Shown: piece by piece, positions 25,184-33,500 of the stretch
How the letters are laid out: each line of letters starts with the position of its first letter
Numbering within the stretch: position 1 is the first letter of the stretch
From: CAZNPH01 sp964574985
GTDB taxonomy: Bacteria > Bacteroidota > Bacteroidia > Bacteroidales > SM23-62
Reading direction: 5' to 3'
DNA: 64,000 bases
NCBI GenBank assembly: GCA_964574985.1
Contig: CAZNPH010000011.1
Location: 1 to 64,000, forward strand
Notes under the pieces: model-generated
What the model was told of the DNA's origin: nothing
Databases searched by the model: none
Seen by the model: only the letters and a program-made list of their open reading frames with translations
Program-made: the position numbers and the translations under genes

Positions 25184-26725
25184 TTAGGTGTTCTGACGGT
25201 TTCCCGGAAATGACAATTCAAAAATAGTGCCTTTTCCCAATTCCGACTGCAGCGAAATTTGTCCGTTATGGGCTTCCGTGATTTTCCGGACATAACTGAG
25301 TCCGAGTCCGAACCCCTTTACATTATGAATATTTCCCGTCGGGACCCGGTAGAATTTTTCAAATATTCGTTTCTGTTCTTCTTTGCCGATGCCACTACCC
25401 CGGTCCTGTACCCTCAGTATAACCCGGTTGTTCCTGTTCATCGTGGAAAGGGTAATTTCAGGACGGTCCGGGGAATATTTGATGGCATTATCCACCAGGT
25501 TGGAAATAACGTTGCCCATATGGAGTTTGTCGGCTTTGATGAACGGATTTTCGGCCTTCAGTTCTTTTTCAACATGCCCTTCCTTATTCTGAAGCTGGAT
25601 GGCAAAATTGTCAGATACCTGCCGGATGATGTCATGAAGGTCTGTATCCTTCATTTTGAGGTTGAGCAAGCTGCGGTCAAAAATAGCCATTTGCAATACT
25701 TTTTCAACCTGATAACCCAGTCGCCTGCTCTCTTCACCAATGATCCTGCCTATATGAGAGAGATTTCTGGAACCGCTGGGGATGCTGCTGTCATTCAGCA
25801 TCTGCGATGCAAGGGAAATGGTGGAAATGGGGGTTTTCAGTTCATGGGTCATATTGTTGATGAAATCATTCTTGATATCCGATAGTTTCTTTTGCCTGAA
25901 CATTATGTACAGTGTCAGGCTGAAACTCAGGATGATGATGATGGTCAGAGCAATAGAAGAAATGGCCATAAAACCGAGAGATCTTATAATGAAACTTTTC
26001 TTCCCCGGAAAATATACCGAAAGGTAATTCGGCCTGATGAATATATTGTCGGGGAAAAGGCTGGTTTTGAAATATTCTTTTTCTTTTTCGTTTTGCTGTA
26101 TGTAATGGTCTGATTTGTATTCAATCTCCCGGTGTCCGTTAAGGACCGCAAATTCATAATCAAGAAAGATGCCGTTTTCAGAAAATTCCCTGGAAATGAT
26201 CCGGTTGAGTGTTTCCGGATTGATGCGCCGGGTAAAATGAATATCCGGCGACATCATCCTGGCAATGACATTTTCCACAAAGGATTTGTTTTTCCGGTAC
26301 TGGTCGATAATCCTGTTCCGGATGTCCTGCCGGCTCTGGTATTCAAGGGAGGAATGGGTTCTTATCCTCATTTGGTGGCCGGAAAAGCCGGAAATGATCA
26401 CGGTTCCGGAATCCCTGAATCTGAGCACTTCCCCGTCCCGGCATAGGGGATCTTTCCGGGTAATCACTGATGAGGAAGTGTCGGGAGGACGGGTGAATAT
26501 ACTGCCGAATGAAACAGACCGGTCCATTTCATCGGCCAGGTGATATACTGCATCATACTGCTGTATCTGATTGACAATATTGAGCAATGATTTGTTGACC
26601 AGCTGGGAAAATTGTTTTTCCTTCACCCTGATCGAATTGCTGATCCAGTATGATTGCATGATGATCAGTGCAATCACGGCCATGCCCATGAACGCCGAAA
26701 CCAGATAAAGTGTTCTTTTGCTCAT
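25184..26725 (-). CDS. Sensor histidine kinase (RprX-like)
   Basis: A membrane kinase of about 513 residues. Two membrane segments flank a periplasmic sensor of about 230 residues: TLYLVSAFMGMAVIALIIMQ and LGFMAISSIALTIIIILSFS. The HisKA box NNMTHELKTPISTISLASQM carries the phospho-accepting His. HATPase motifs follow: N box NVISNLVDNAIKYS, G1 DRGSGIGKE, F box FEKFYR and G2 GFGLGLSYV. The open frame continues 17 codons further upstream, but ATG at 26725 gives the normal N-terminus, and a TATCTTTG box ends only 8 bases upstream, so the mRNA may be nearly leaderless. Signal unknown. Confidence 0.9.
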   Translation of the reverse strand: MSKRTLYLVSAFMGMAVIALIIMQSYWISNSIRVKEKQFSQLVNKSLLNIVNQIQQYDAVYHLADEMDRSVSFGSIFTRPPDTSSSVITRKDPLCRDGEVLRFRDSGTVIISGFSGHQMRIRTHSSLEYQSRQDIRNRIIDQYRKNKSFVENVIARMMSPDIHFTRRINPETLNRIISREFSENGIFLDYEFAVLNGHREIEYKSDHYIQQNEKEKEYFKTSLFPDNIFIRPNYLSVYFPGKKSFIIRSLGFMAISSIALTIIIILSFSLTLYIMFRQKKLSDIKNDFINNMTHELKTPISTISLASQMLNDSSIPSGSRNLSHIGRIIGEESRRLGYQVEKVLQMAIFDRSLLNLKMKDTDLHDIIRQVSDNFAIQLQNKEGHVEKELKAENPFIKADKLHMGNVISNLVDNAIKYSPDRPEITLSTMNRNNRVILRVQDRGSGIGKEEQKRIFEKFYRVPTGNIHNVKGFGLGLSYVRKITEAHNGQISLQSELGKGTIFELSFPGNRQNT

Positions 26726-26732
26726 GACAACA

Positions 26733-26740
26733 CAAAGATA
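26733..26740 (-). promoter_or_regulatory. Bacteroidota -7 box upstream of the kinase (TATCTTTG)
   Basis: TATCTTTG on the minus strand matches TAnnTTTG. The predicted transcription start lies within a few bases of the ATG at 26725, which supports that start and suggests a leaderless or near-leaderless transcript. The -33 element is not clear. Confidence 0.5.
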
Positions 26741-26845
26741 AAACAGGGTAATTTCTTCCGGACCATTTTTTAACATAGTTTAACATTCATTATATTGAAC
26801 CGTTCATCCATTAGGTTGTAATATCAACATTCAGTTGCCTGTGAT

Positions 26846-28750
26846 ATGAAAAAGACCTCTTTTTTGCTCGTTTTCCTTGCCATTGCTTCCGGGGTTTTGG
26901 CCCAGGATGAAGTGCCTGATGTTTATTCTTCAATTCATTGTAAACCATCGGGTAAATATTATCTCGAAAAACAGGGAAAGAAGATCAGATCTCCGGGCAA
27001 ACTCATTTCAAGGTTTGTTATGGGCGATCCCGAATTGACCCTGGAAAACATGTATGGGAATCCCCAGGGCACATCTGCCGGCATCCTGCTGGATTTCAAA
27101 TATCCGGGATTGAAAGGGACCCTGGTATACGGATTCATCCCTTACGGAGATTCCAGACATCCCATGCCTGTATACAGAATGACTTCGGAAATAAAGAAGG
27201 GAAAGGCATTCATCGATATTGCCGGGCAGCTCGGAGGAATCATGGACTTTATCGACTGGCAGCATACCGGTCAGGGGGTGATCGGTTACCGGGTGATCGA
27301 ACGCGGGGGCCGGATCCTGTATGACGGGAAGGTTGCTTTTCAGGGAACCGGGCCTTTTCAGGCGGTTCATACCATCACGGAGGGGCCTTTTATCAACAAC
27401 CTTACCCATGAATCAGCAGTGGTCAGTTTCAGAACAAGTACACCAACAAGGTCTTCTGTAATTGTGGGAGAAAAGACTTTTTCGGATAGTGCGGCGACAA
27501 TGATCCATGAGATCATCATCCGGGGGATGGAACCCGGTACAAAACACCACTACACGGTCGTTTCGGGTCAGAACAGGGAGAATTATTCCTTCAGGACCGC
27601 ACCGCGTCCGGGCAGCCGGGAGCCTTTTGTTTTTGCATATGCCAGTGATTCCCGCCATGCCGCCGGCGGGGGGGAACGCAGGATCTACGGCTCCAATGCA
27701 TACGTCATGAAAAAGATCATGGCAGTTGCCATGCAGAATGAAGTTGCTTTCCTTCAATTCACCGGGGATATGATCAACGGTTATCTCAATGATCCGGGGA
27801 TGATAGAACTCCAATACGCAAACTGGAAAAGAAGCATTGAGGCTTTCGCACATTATTTCCCGGTATATGCCGGGATGGGCAATCACGAAGTATTGATCAG
27901 AATGTTTATAAAGCCACTGAAAAAGGAATACTGGGCAGTGGACCGGTTTCCTTTCGAAACCGAATCTTCCGAAGCCGTTTTTGCCGGAAACTTTGTCAAT
28001 CCCCGCAACGGGCCTGTCAGCGAGGATGGATCCATGGCCGATCCCGATCCGGAAAAAACTGATTTTCCTCCCTACAGTGAAAACGTCTATTCATATACCT
28101 ACGGGAACGCGGGCATGATCGTACTGAATTCAAACTATTTCTATGCCCCGACACTGGCTGAGGATCCCGTGACCGATGGGAATTTGCATGGATACATCAT
28201 GGACAACCAGATGGAATGGATGAAAAATGAAGTGAGGCTGATGGAAAAACGGGGTGACATCGACCACATATTTGTAACGGTCCATACGCCTTTTTTCCCC
28301 AATGGCGGACATTCAAGTGATGATATGTGGTATAAGGGGAATAATGCTTACAGGCCCTATGTGGCGGGGCAACCTTTGGAAAAAGGTATTATTGAGCGAA
28401 GGGATGAACTGCTGGAATTCCTGGTCAATAAAAGCAAAAAGGTAGTGGCTCTGCTGACCGGTGATGAACACAATTACAACCGGCTGAAGATATGTAATGA
28501 GATGGAAAGGTATCCGGAGGATTATCCTTTTCAGAGGCTCGGCCTGATAAGAACCATTTATCAGATAAACAACGGGGCGGCGGGCGCTCCCTATTATGCG
28601 CAGGAAGAATTGCCCTGGTCTGATTTCGTATCGGGATTTACCACACAGAACGCTTTGGTGCTGGTTTATGTGGATGGTCCCAGGGTCAGTCTGAAAGTGA
28701 TCAATCCGGATACACTCGAATTGGTTGATGAAGCTGTATTGCGCGAATAA
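26846..28750 (+). CDS. Purple-acid-phosphatase-like metallophosphoesterase, secreted
   Basis: A 634-residue protein with a signal peptide (FLLVFLAIASGVLAQ). A beta-rich N-terminal part (about 20-270) includes a fibronectin III-like domain in the style of purple acid phosphatases (ESAVVSFRTSTPTRSSV, GMEPGTKHHYTV). The calcineurin-type catalytic domain follows: ASDSRH (Asp), FTGDMIN (Asp), GMGNHEV (Asn-His), TVHTPFF (His) and GDEHNYNR (His), which together form the dinuclear metal site. Likely releases phosphate from an extracellular or periplasmic phosphoester; substrate unknown. It is divergent from the histidine kinase with 120 bases between starts. Confidence 0.87.
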   Translation: MKKTSFLLVFLAIASGVLAQDEVPDVYSSIHCKPSGKYYLEKQGKKIRSPGKLISRFVMGDPELTLENMYGNPQGTSAGILLDFKYPGLKGTLVYGFIPYGDSRHPMPVYRMTSEIKKGKAFIDIAGQLGGIMDFIDWQHTGQGVIGYRVIERGGRILYDGKVAFQGTGPFQAVHTITEGPFINNLTHESAVVSFRTSTPTRSSVIVGEKTFSDSAATMIHEIIIRGMEPGTKHHYTVVSGQNRENYSFRTAPRPGSREPFVFAYASDSRHAAGGGERRIYGSNAYVMKKIMAVAMQNEVAFLQFTGDMINGYLNDPGMIELQYANWKRSIEAFAHYFPVYAGMGNHEVLIRMFIKPLKKEYWAVDRFPFETESSEAVFAGNFVNPRNGPVSEDGSMADPDPEKTDFPPYSENVYSYTYGNAGMIVLNSNYFYAPTLAEDPVTDGNLHGYIMDNQMEWMKNEVRLMEKRGDIDHIFVTVHTPFFPNGGHSSDDMWYKGNNAYRPYVAGQPLEKGIIERRDELLEFLVNKSKKVVALLTGDEHNYNRLKICNEMERYPEDYPFQRLGLIRTIYQINNGAAGAPYYAQEELPWSDFVSGFTTQNALVLVYVDGPRVSLKVINPDTLELVDEAVLRE

Positions 28751-28761
28751 ATCCTGACCGC

Positions 28762-29187
28762 CTAAAAGATCAATTTATCCGTGTTTTTGTGTTCTGCAGG
28801 GGTGATCCCGAAGGCTGTGGAAATTCCGTCCAGTTTCTTGATCCGTGAAATTAGCTGGGACATGTATCCCGTTTCCACCATTCCTGATATCTTGAGAACA
28901 TAATCTATATTTCTCATGTCCTCCAGCAAGTATCCGAGTTCGGCTTTATTGCCGATCAGGTGGTAGTCGAGCAAACTCTTTTCATCATAATATGTGAAGT
29001 GGGTGAATTCCTGTTCGGACTGGAGTCTGGTGCTGTAAACCCTGAGATTGTCTGTTTTCACCAGGCCCGTGCCCAATTCACTGTTCAGCATCCAGCTCAG
29101 GCGGTAATCATTTTCCGGGGTTACGATGCCCGCCAGGAGAAAATCATATTCATTGTCCATGGGCAACTTGTGGCTTTTTTTACTCAC
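28762..29187 (-). CDS. IPExxxVDY family protein
   Basis: A 141-residue conserved protein found only in Bacteroidota. The name-giving motif is seen as LLEDMRNIDYVLKISG (about 86-101), a variation on IPExxxVDY/FxL. It overlaps the end of rnc by 8 bases on the same strand, so it is translationally coupled. No signal peptide or membrane segment. Function unknown; the constant association with rnc-fabF-acpP suggests a housekeeping role. Confidence 0.85.
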   Translation of the reverse strand: MSKKSHKLPMDNEYDFLLAGIVTPENDYRLSWMLNSELGTGLVKTDNLRVYSTRLQSEQEFTHFTYYDEKSLLDYHLIGNKAELGYLLEDMRNIDYVLKISGMVETGYMSQLISRIKKLDGISTAFGITPAEHKNTDKLIF

Positions 29188-29929
29188 TGCTTGTTATTTG
29201 ATTTTGACCGGTCAATTTTTCCAGTGCCTTCCCTGAAGCTTTTTGTTCCGCGTCAATTTTCGATTTCCCTTTTCCGGTTCCGATGACCCGGTCCGAGAGC
29301 AATATCTTTGAATGAAAAACCATCTGGTTTTGTCCGGGGATCATTTCTTCCCTGTTTGAAAAGGAAATTTCCGATTTATTCTTCTGGGCCCATTCGATGA
29401 TCCTGCTTTTATAATCTGTTTCAACTTTTTGAAGCTCATTGATGTTCATGTATTTCAGCAGGATCCTGTCGATAATATACTTTCTGGTCTTTTTATATCC
29501 CTTATCGAGATAAATGGCACCGATCAATGCTTCCAGCGCATCGCCATAAATGTGTTTTTGGTTTTGCCCTTCACCGATGTTTGAAATGATCAGATTTTTC
29601 AGGCCAACGGACAAACCGATCCTGTTGAGCTGTTTTCTTTTCACGATCCTTGCGCGCATCATGGACATAAAACCCTCATCCATACCGGGGAAACGGGCAT
29701 AGAGAAAGTCGGCAATGACTGCACTAAGTATGGCATCGCCGAGATATTCAAGCCTTTCATTGTTTAACGGCCTGCCGTTTTGCTCCCTGGAAGCTGAACG
29801 GTGTAAAAATGCAAGTTTGTACAATGATATGTTTCCGGGTTTAAATCCCAGAACCTTTGTCAATAATCGAAGATTTTTGGAAGCATATGTACTGGAATTT
29901 CTGAATTTCCGGAACAATTTAAAATGCAC
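29180..29929 (-). CDS. rnc: Ribonuclease III
   Basis: A 249-residue double-strand RNA endonuclease for rRNA and mRNA processing. The catalytic signature NNERLEYLGDAILSAVIADF lies near residue 55. GDALEALIGAIYLDKGYK carries the second acidic set, and the C-terminal dsRNA-binding domain runs from about 170 (DYKSRIIEWAQKNKSEISFS) to SKIDAEQKASGKALEKL. It lies 5 bases after fabF and overlaps the IPExxxVDY gene. Confidence 0.96.
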   Translation of the reverse strand: MHFKLFRKFRNSSTYASKNLRLLTKVLGFKPGNISLYKLAFLHRSASREQNGRPLNNERLEYLGDAILSAVIADFLYARFPGMDEGFMSMMRARIVKRKQLNRIGLSVGLKNLIISNIGEGQNQKHIYGDALEALIGAIYLDKGYKKTRKYIIDRILLKYMNINELQKVETDYKSRIIEWAQKNKSEISFSNREEMIPGQNQMVFHSKILLSDRVIGTGKGKSKIDAEQKASGKALEKLTGQNQITSSE

Positions 29930-29934
29930 CTTTC

Positions 29935-31185
29935 TCAGGATAAATTTTTGAAGATCACCGTGGTGTTGTGTCCGCCAAAACCGAATGTATTGCTCATGGC
30001 AACATCGACTTTTCTTTCCTGGAATTTGTTGAATGTGAGATTGAGCCGGCTGTCAATGTCGGGGTCATCGGTCTCATGGTTGATGGTAGGGGGTATTTTG
30101 CCTTCCCGGATGGCCAGAATGGCCGAGATGGCCTCAATAGCTCCCGCCGCACCCAGGAGATGCCCGGTCATGGATTTGGTCGAACTGAGATTCATTTTAA
30201 AGGCCTGTTCACCAAATACATCCACAACGGCTTTGGCTTCAGACGTATCACCCCGTGGTGTAGCGGTCCCGTGTACATTGATGTAGTCGACTTCCGAAGG
30301 ATCCATGGCAGCATCCTTCAGGGCGTTTTTCATAACCAGCATCGCACCCAGGCCATCGGGATGAGGGGCAGTAACATGATAGGCATCGGCCGACATGCCG
30401 ACACCGGCCAGCTCTGCATAAATGGTGGCACCCCTTTTTACAGCATGTTCATATTCTTCAACCACAAGGGCTCCCGCACCTTCACCGATCACGAAACCGT
30501 CCCTGTTTTTGTCAAAAGGCCTGGATGCACTCCTGTAATGTTCATTGTCGGTGGATATGGCCTGCATGGAGTTGAATCCGGCTACTCCCGGTTCATTGAT
30601 GGCAGCTTCGGAACCGCCTGTCAGAATAATATCGGCCCATCCGAGCCTTATGTACGCAAGGGCGTCAATAAGGGCATTGGTCGATGAAGCACAAGCCGAT
30701 ACGGTCGCCAGGTTCGGCCCCCTGAATCCATATTTTATGGAAAGGTGTCCGGCAGCGATATCCGATATCATCCGGGGAATAAAAAAAGGACTGAACCTGG
30801 GTATCCGGTCTGATGTAACATATGATTCAACTTCTTTCAGGAAAGTTTCAATGCCTCCGATCCCGGATGTCCAGATCACTCCGCTTCTTTCGGTGTCGAC
30901 TTTGGCGGGGTCAATGCCCGAGTCCCTCATGGCTTCATCGGCTGCAACCATGGCGAACTGTGCAAAACGGTCCAGTTTTCTGAGCTCCTTCCTGTCAAAA
31001 TGTTCGGTCGGGTCGAAATCCTTGACTTCGCAGGCAAATCTTGTTTTGAATTTCTCCGGATTAAACAGGGTTATAATATCCGAACCGCTGACTCCGTCAA
31101 CAAGATTCTTCCAGTAATCCTGAACATTATGGCCGATGGGAGTGATTGCACCAAGGCCGGTAATTACAACCCTTTTCCTTTCCAT
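29935..31185 (-). CDS. fabF: Beta-ketoacyl-ACP synthase II
   Basis: A 416-residue condensing enzyme of type II fatty acid synthesis. The catalytic triad is seen as Cys in TVSACASSTNALIDA, His in NVHGTATPRGDTSEA and His in KSMTGHLLGAAGAIEA. It opens with RVVITGLGAITPIGHN, the classic FabF start. The acyl carrier gene precedes it by 21 bases, and rnc follows by 5, giving the common acpP-fabF-rnc order. Confidence 0.97.
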   Translation of the reverse strand: MERKRVVITGLGAITPIGHNVQDYWKNLVDGVSGSDIITLFNPEKFKTRFACEVKDFDPTEHFDRKELRKLDRFAQFAMVAADEAMRDSGIDPAKVDTERSGVIWTSGIGGIETFLKEVESYVTSDRIPRFSPFFIPRMISDIAAGHLSIKYGFRGPNLATVSACASSTNALIDALAYIRLGWADIILTGGSEAAINEPGVAGFNSMQAISTDNEHYRSASRPFDKNRDGFVIGEGAGALVVEEYEHAVKRGATIYAELAGVGMSADAYHVTAPHPDGLGAMLVMKNALKDAAMDPSEVDYINVHGTATPRGDTSEAKAVVDVFGEQAFKMNLSSTKSMTGHLLGAAGAIEAISAILAIREGKIPPTINHETDDPDIDSRLNLTFNKFQERKVDVAMSNTFGFGGHNTTVIFKNLS

Positions 31186-31206
31186 ATAAGGTAACGTTTG
31201 GGGGAT

Positions 31207-31443
31207 TTACTTAACGTTATCTTCGATATATTTGATCGCTTCTCCTACTGTGCTGATATTTTCAGCCTGATCGTCCGGAATGCCGATGTTGAATTCTTTT
31301 TCAAATTCCATGATCAGTTCAACGGTGTCAAGAGAATCGGCCCCGAGGTCGTTGGTGAAACTGGCTTCAGGGGTGACTTCATTTTCATCAACGCCCAACT
31401 TGTCAACGATAATTGCTTTTACTCTTGATGCAATGTCAGACAT
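31207..31443 (-). CDS. acpP: Acyl carrier protein
   Basis: A 78-residue acyl carrier protein. The phosphopantetheine attachment Ser lies in DLGADSLDTVELIMEFEKEF, the standard motif. Acidic overall and of standard length. It is first of the acpP-fabF-rnc-IPExxxVDY operon. The 180-base gap to purN upstream is AT-rich and holds no clear TAnnTTTG box for this gene. Confidence 0.97.
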   Translation of the reverse strand: MSDIASRVKAIIVDKLGVDENEVTPEASFTNDLGADSLDTVELIMEFEKEFNIGIPDDQAENISTVGEAIKYIEDNVK

Positions 31444-31624
31444 GGTTAATGTTTTTAATTAATAATAGGGTTAACTTTGATTTTAGGTCATGCAAAGAAA
31501 TGTATTTCCGTAAAAAAATCAAACAAAATCTGATTAATACGCGGTAAAAATAAAATATTTTGGTTTCTTTTAGTTATAAATTTTTAAAAAAATCGCCCCA
31601 AAAAGAGGTACAAAAAGTGGGCAT

Positions 31625-32215
31625 ATGAATCCTAAAAATTTGATTAAGAAGAAATTGGCAATATTTGCTTCGGGATCAGGCACCAATGCCGAAAACATCA
31701 TAAAATATTTCAGGGGACATGATCAGATTGAGGTTGCATTGGTGCTGAGCAACAAAGCCGGTGCAGGGGTGCTGCAACGTGCCCGGTCGGCGGGTGTGCC
31801 TGCGGTGGTTTTTAACCGTAAAGACCTGTATGAATCCGGCCGGGTAATGAATATATTAAAAAACAATGATATTGCATGTATTGTACTTGCCGGGTTCCTT
31901 TGGCTGATCCCCGAAGAACTGATCAGGAACTGGCGGGGTAAGATCGTCAATATACATCCTGCCCTGCTTCCAAAATACGGAGGAAAGGGAATGTATGGCC
32001 AGCGTGTGCACGAGACCGTTATAACCAACGGGGATAAGGAATCGGGCATCACCATCCACCATGTCAATGAAAACTATGATGAAGGAAACATCATTCTGCA
32101 AAAGAAATGCCCGGTATTGAAGGGAGATACTCCGGACAGGCTGGCCGGGAGGGTTCACAAACTGGAATACAAATATTATCCAAAGGTCATTGAGAAGCTA
32201 TGTGCCCGGGCGTGA
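31625..32215 (+). CDS. purN: Phosphoribosylglycinamide formyltransferase
   Basis: A 196-residue enzyme of purine synthesis that transfers a formyl group from 10-formyl-THF to GAR. The N-terminal IFASGSGTNAENII binds substrate phosphate. The catalytic Asn-His-Asp set appears as NIHPALLPKYGGKGMYGQ (Asn and His) and ENYDEGNIIL (Asp). FLWLIPEELI is also typical. The protein starts at ATG 31625. It is convergent with the M23 peptidase (1-base gap). Confidence 0.95.
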   Translation: MNPKNLIKKKLAIFASGSGTNAENIIKYFRGHDQIEVALVLSNKAGAGVLQRARSAGVPAVVFNRKDLYESGRVMNILKNNDIACIVLAGFLWLIPEELIRNWRGKIVNIHPALLPKYGGKGMYGQRVHETVITNGDKESGITIHHVNENYDEGNIILQKKCPVLKGDTPDRLAGRVHKLEYKYYPKVIEKLCARA

Positions 32216-32216
32216 T

Positions 32217-33479
32217 CTAATAAAACCTGATCGTGTCCAGCTTTTCTTTCCACATTTGTTTGACCGTATTGTATTCATCGATGTTTTCCCTGCTGATGGG
32301 TTCGACCGGAGGAGCTTCTACCTTTAAGGGATCAACCGGATGTCCGTTTTTGTAAAACCGGAAATCAAGATGCGGTCCCGTAGACAACCCGGTATTGCCC
32401 ACGTAACCGACCACTTCGCCTTGCCGGACATAACTTCCGGGCCGGATGCCCTTGCCGAAATGGCTCAGGTGCAGATAGGCAGTAGAATACACCGAGTTGT
32501 GCCGGATCTTGACCATATTGCCGTTTCCCCTTTTGTATGAAGTTTCTGTGACTTTGCCGTCCCCGATGGCCAAAACAGGCGTTCCCAAAGGCGCTGCATA
32601 ATCCACGCCGTAATGGGGGCGCCGGATTTTCAATATTGGATGGAGCCGGCTGTATGAATACCGGGAACTGATCCGGGAAAAACGCAGGGGAGCTTTCAGG
32701 AAGGTTCGGTGCAGGCTGTTCCCTTCCATATCGAAAAAAGAAGGTTTTCCGCCCTGGGTGAATGGGATTGCGTAGTATTCACGGCCCTCATGCAAGAACC
32801 ATGCTGCATGTACCTTTCCCAGTCCGATCGAAAGACTGTCCACAAATAATTCATCATATATGGCCTTGAAACGGTCTCCTTCCTGCAAACGGAAAAAATC
32901 AATGGTCCAGGCGAAAATCTCTGAGAGATTCACCGCAAGCATTGGATTGATGCCCTGGTCTTTCATGGAATACCAGAGTGAGGAAGTAACTGTCCCGGCA
33001 ACATTCCGGATCAGCCGTGTCACCTTTCTGGTTCCGGGGACCACCTTGAAAGGTTCGGTCAGGTGGAAAATGACGTAGTCAGACGGACTTTCCTCGTAAA
33101 CCAGGTATTTTGGAGTATAAAGGGAATCATTGTTGAAAAACATGGTGTATTTGTTCCCTGATTTGATCCTGGTCAGGTCAAAAATGTCTTCTGAATTTTT
33201 TGCGATCCTGTCGATTGAACGGAGGGATATATCAAATTCCTGCAGGATCAGGGACAGGGTTTGGTTCCTGCTGACCCTGTTTTCAACAATGATGAAGGAA
33301 TCCACCGGAAAACCATAGCGCGTTTCCGTTTCGGGCATGCCGATAGTCGTATCGGCATATTCGATGAGAATGAGCTCCTGGGATTTGAAGGAGTCAAGGG
33401 GCCTGAATATCCTGAACAGGACCAGCAGGGTCAGCAGGATGGCAATGGCGATCAGTATCAGAATATTTCTTCTTTTCAA
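32217..33479 (-). CDS. M23 family metallopeptidase (periplasmic, membrane-anchored)
   Basis: A 420-residue protein with a single N-terminal membrane anchor (ILILIAIAILLTLLVLFRIF). The central part (about 90-270) is an OapA/M23-associated domain with an opening like a LysM-type start. The LytM-type endopeptidase domain lies at about 285-390: RRPHYGVDYAAPLGTP (HxxxD), AYLHLSHFGKG (catalytic His) and STGPHLDFRFYK. In the last motif the usual second His of HxH is Asp, giving HLD; several Bacteroidota relatives are likely to share this (from memory). It should cut peptide crosslinks in peptidoglycan. It is 21 bases after leuS on the same strand. Confidence 0.88.
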   Translation of the reverse strand: MKRRNILILIAIAILLTLLVLFRIFRPLDSFKSQELILIEYADTTIGMPETETRYGFPVDSFIIVENRVSRNQTLSLILQEFDISLRSIDRIAKNSEDIFDLTRIKSGNKYTMFFNNDSLYTPKYLVYEESPSDYVIFHLTEPFKVVPGTRKVTRLIRNVAGTVTSSLWYSMKDQGINPMLAVNLSEIFAWTIDFFRLQEGDRFKAIYDELFVDSLSIGLGKVHAAWFLHEGREYYAIPFTQGGKPSFFDMEGNSLHRTFLKAPLRFSRISSRYSYSRLHPILKIRRPHYGVDYAAPLGTPVLAIGDGKVTETSYKRGNGNMVKIRHNSVYSTAYLHLSHFGKGIRPGSYVRQGEVVGYVGNTGLSTGPHLDFRFYKNGHPVDPLKVEAPPVEPISRENIDEYNTVKQMWKEKLDTIRFY

Positions 33480-33500
33480 AACAAATCCTTTGTTTTTGCC

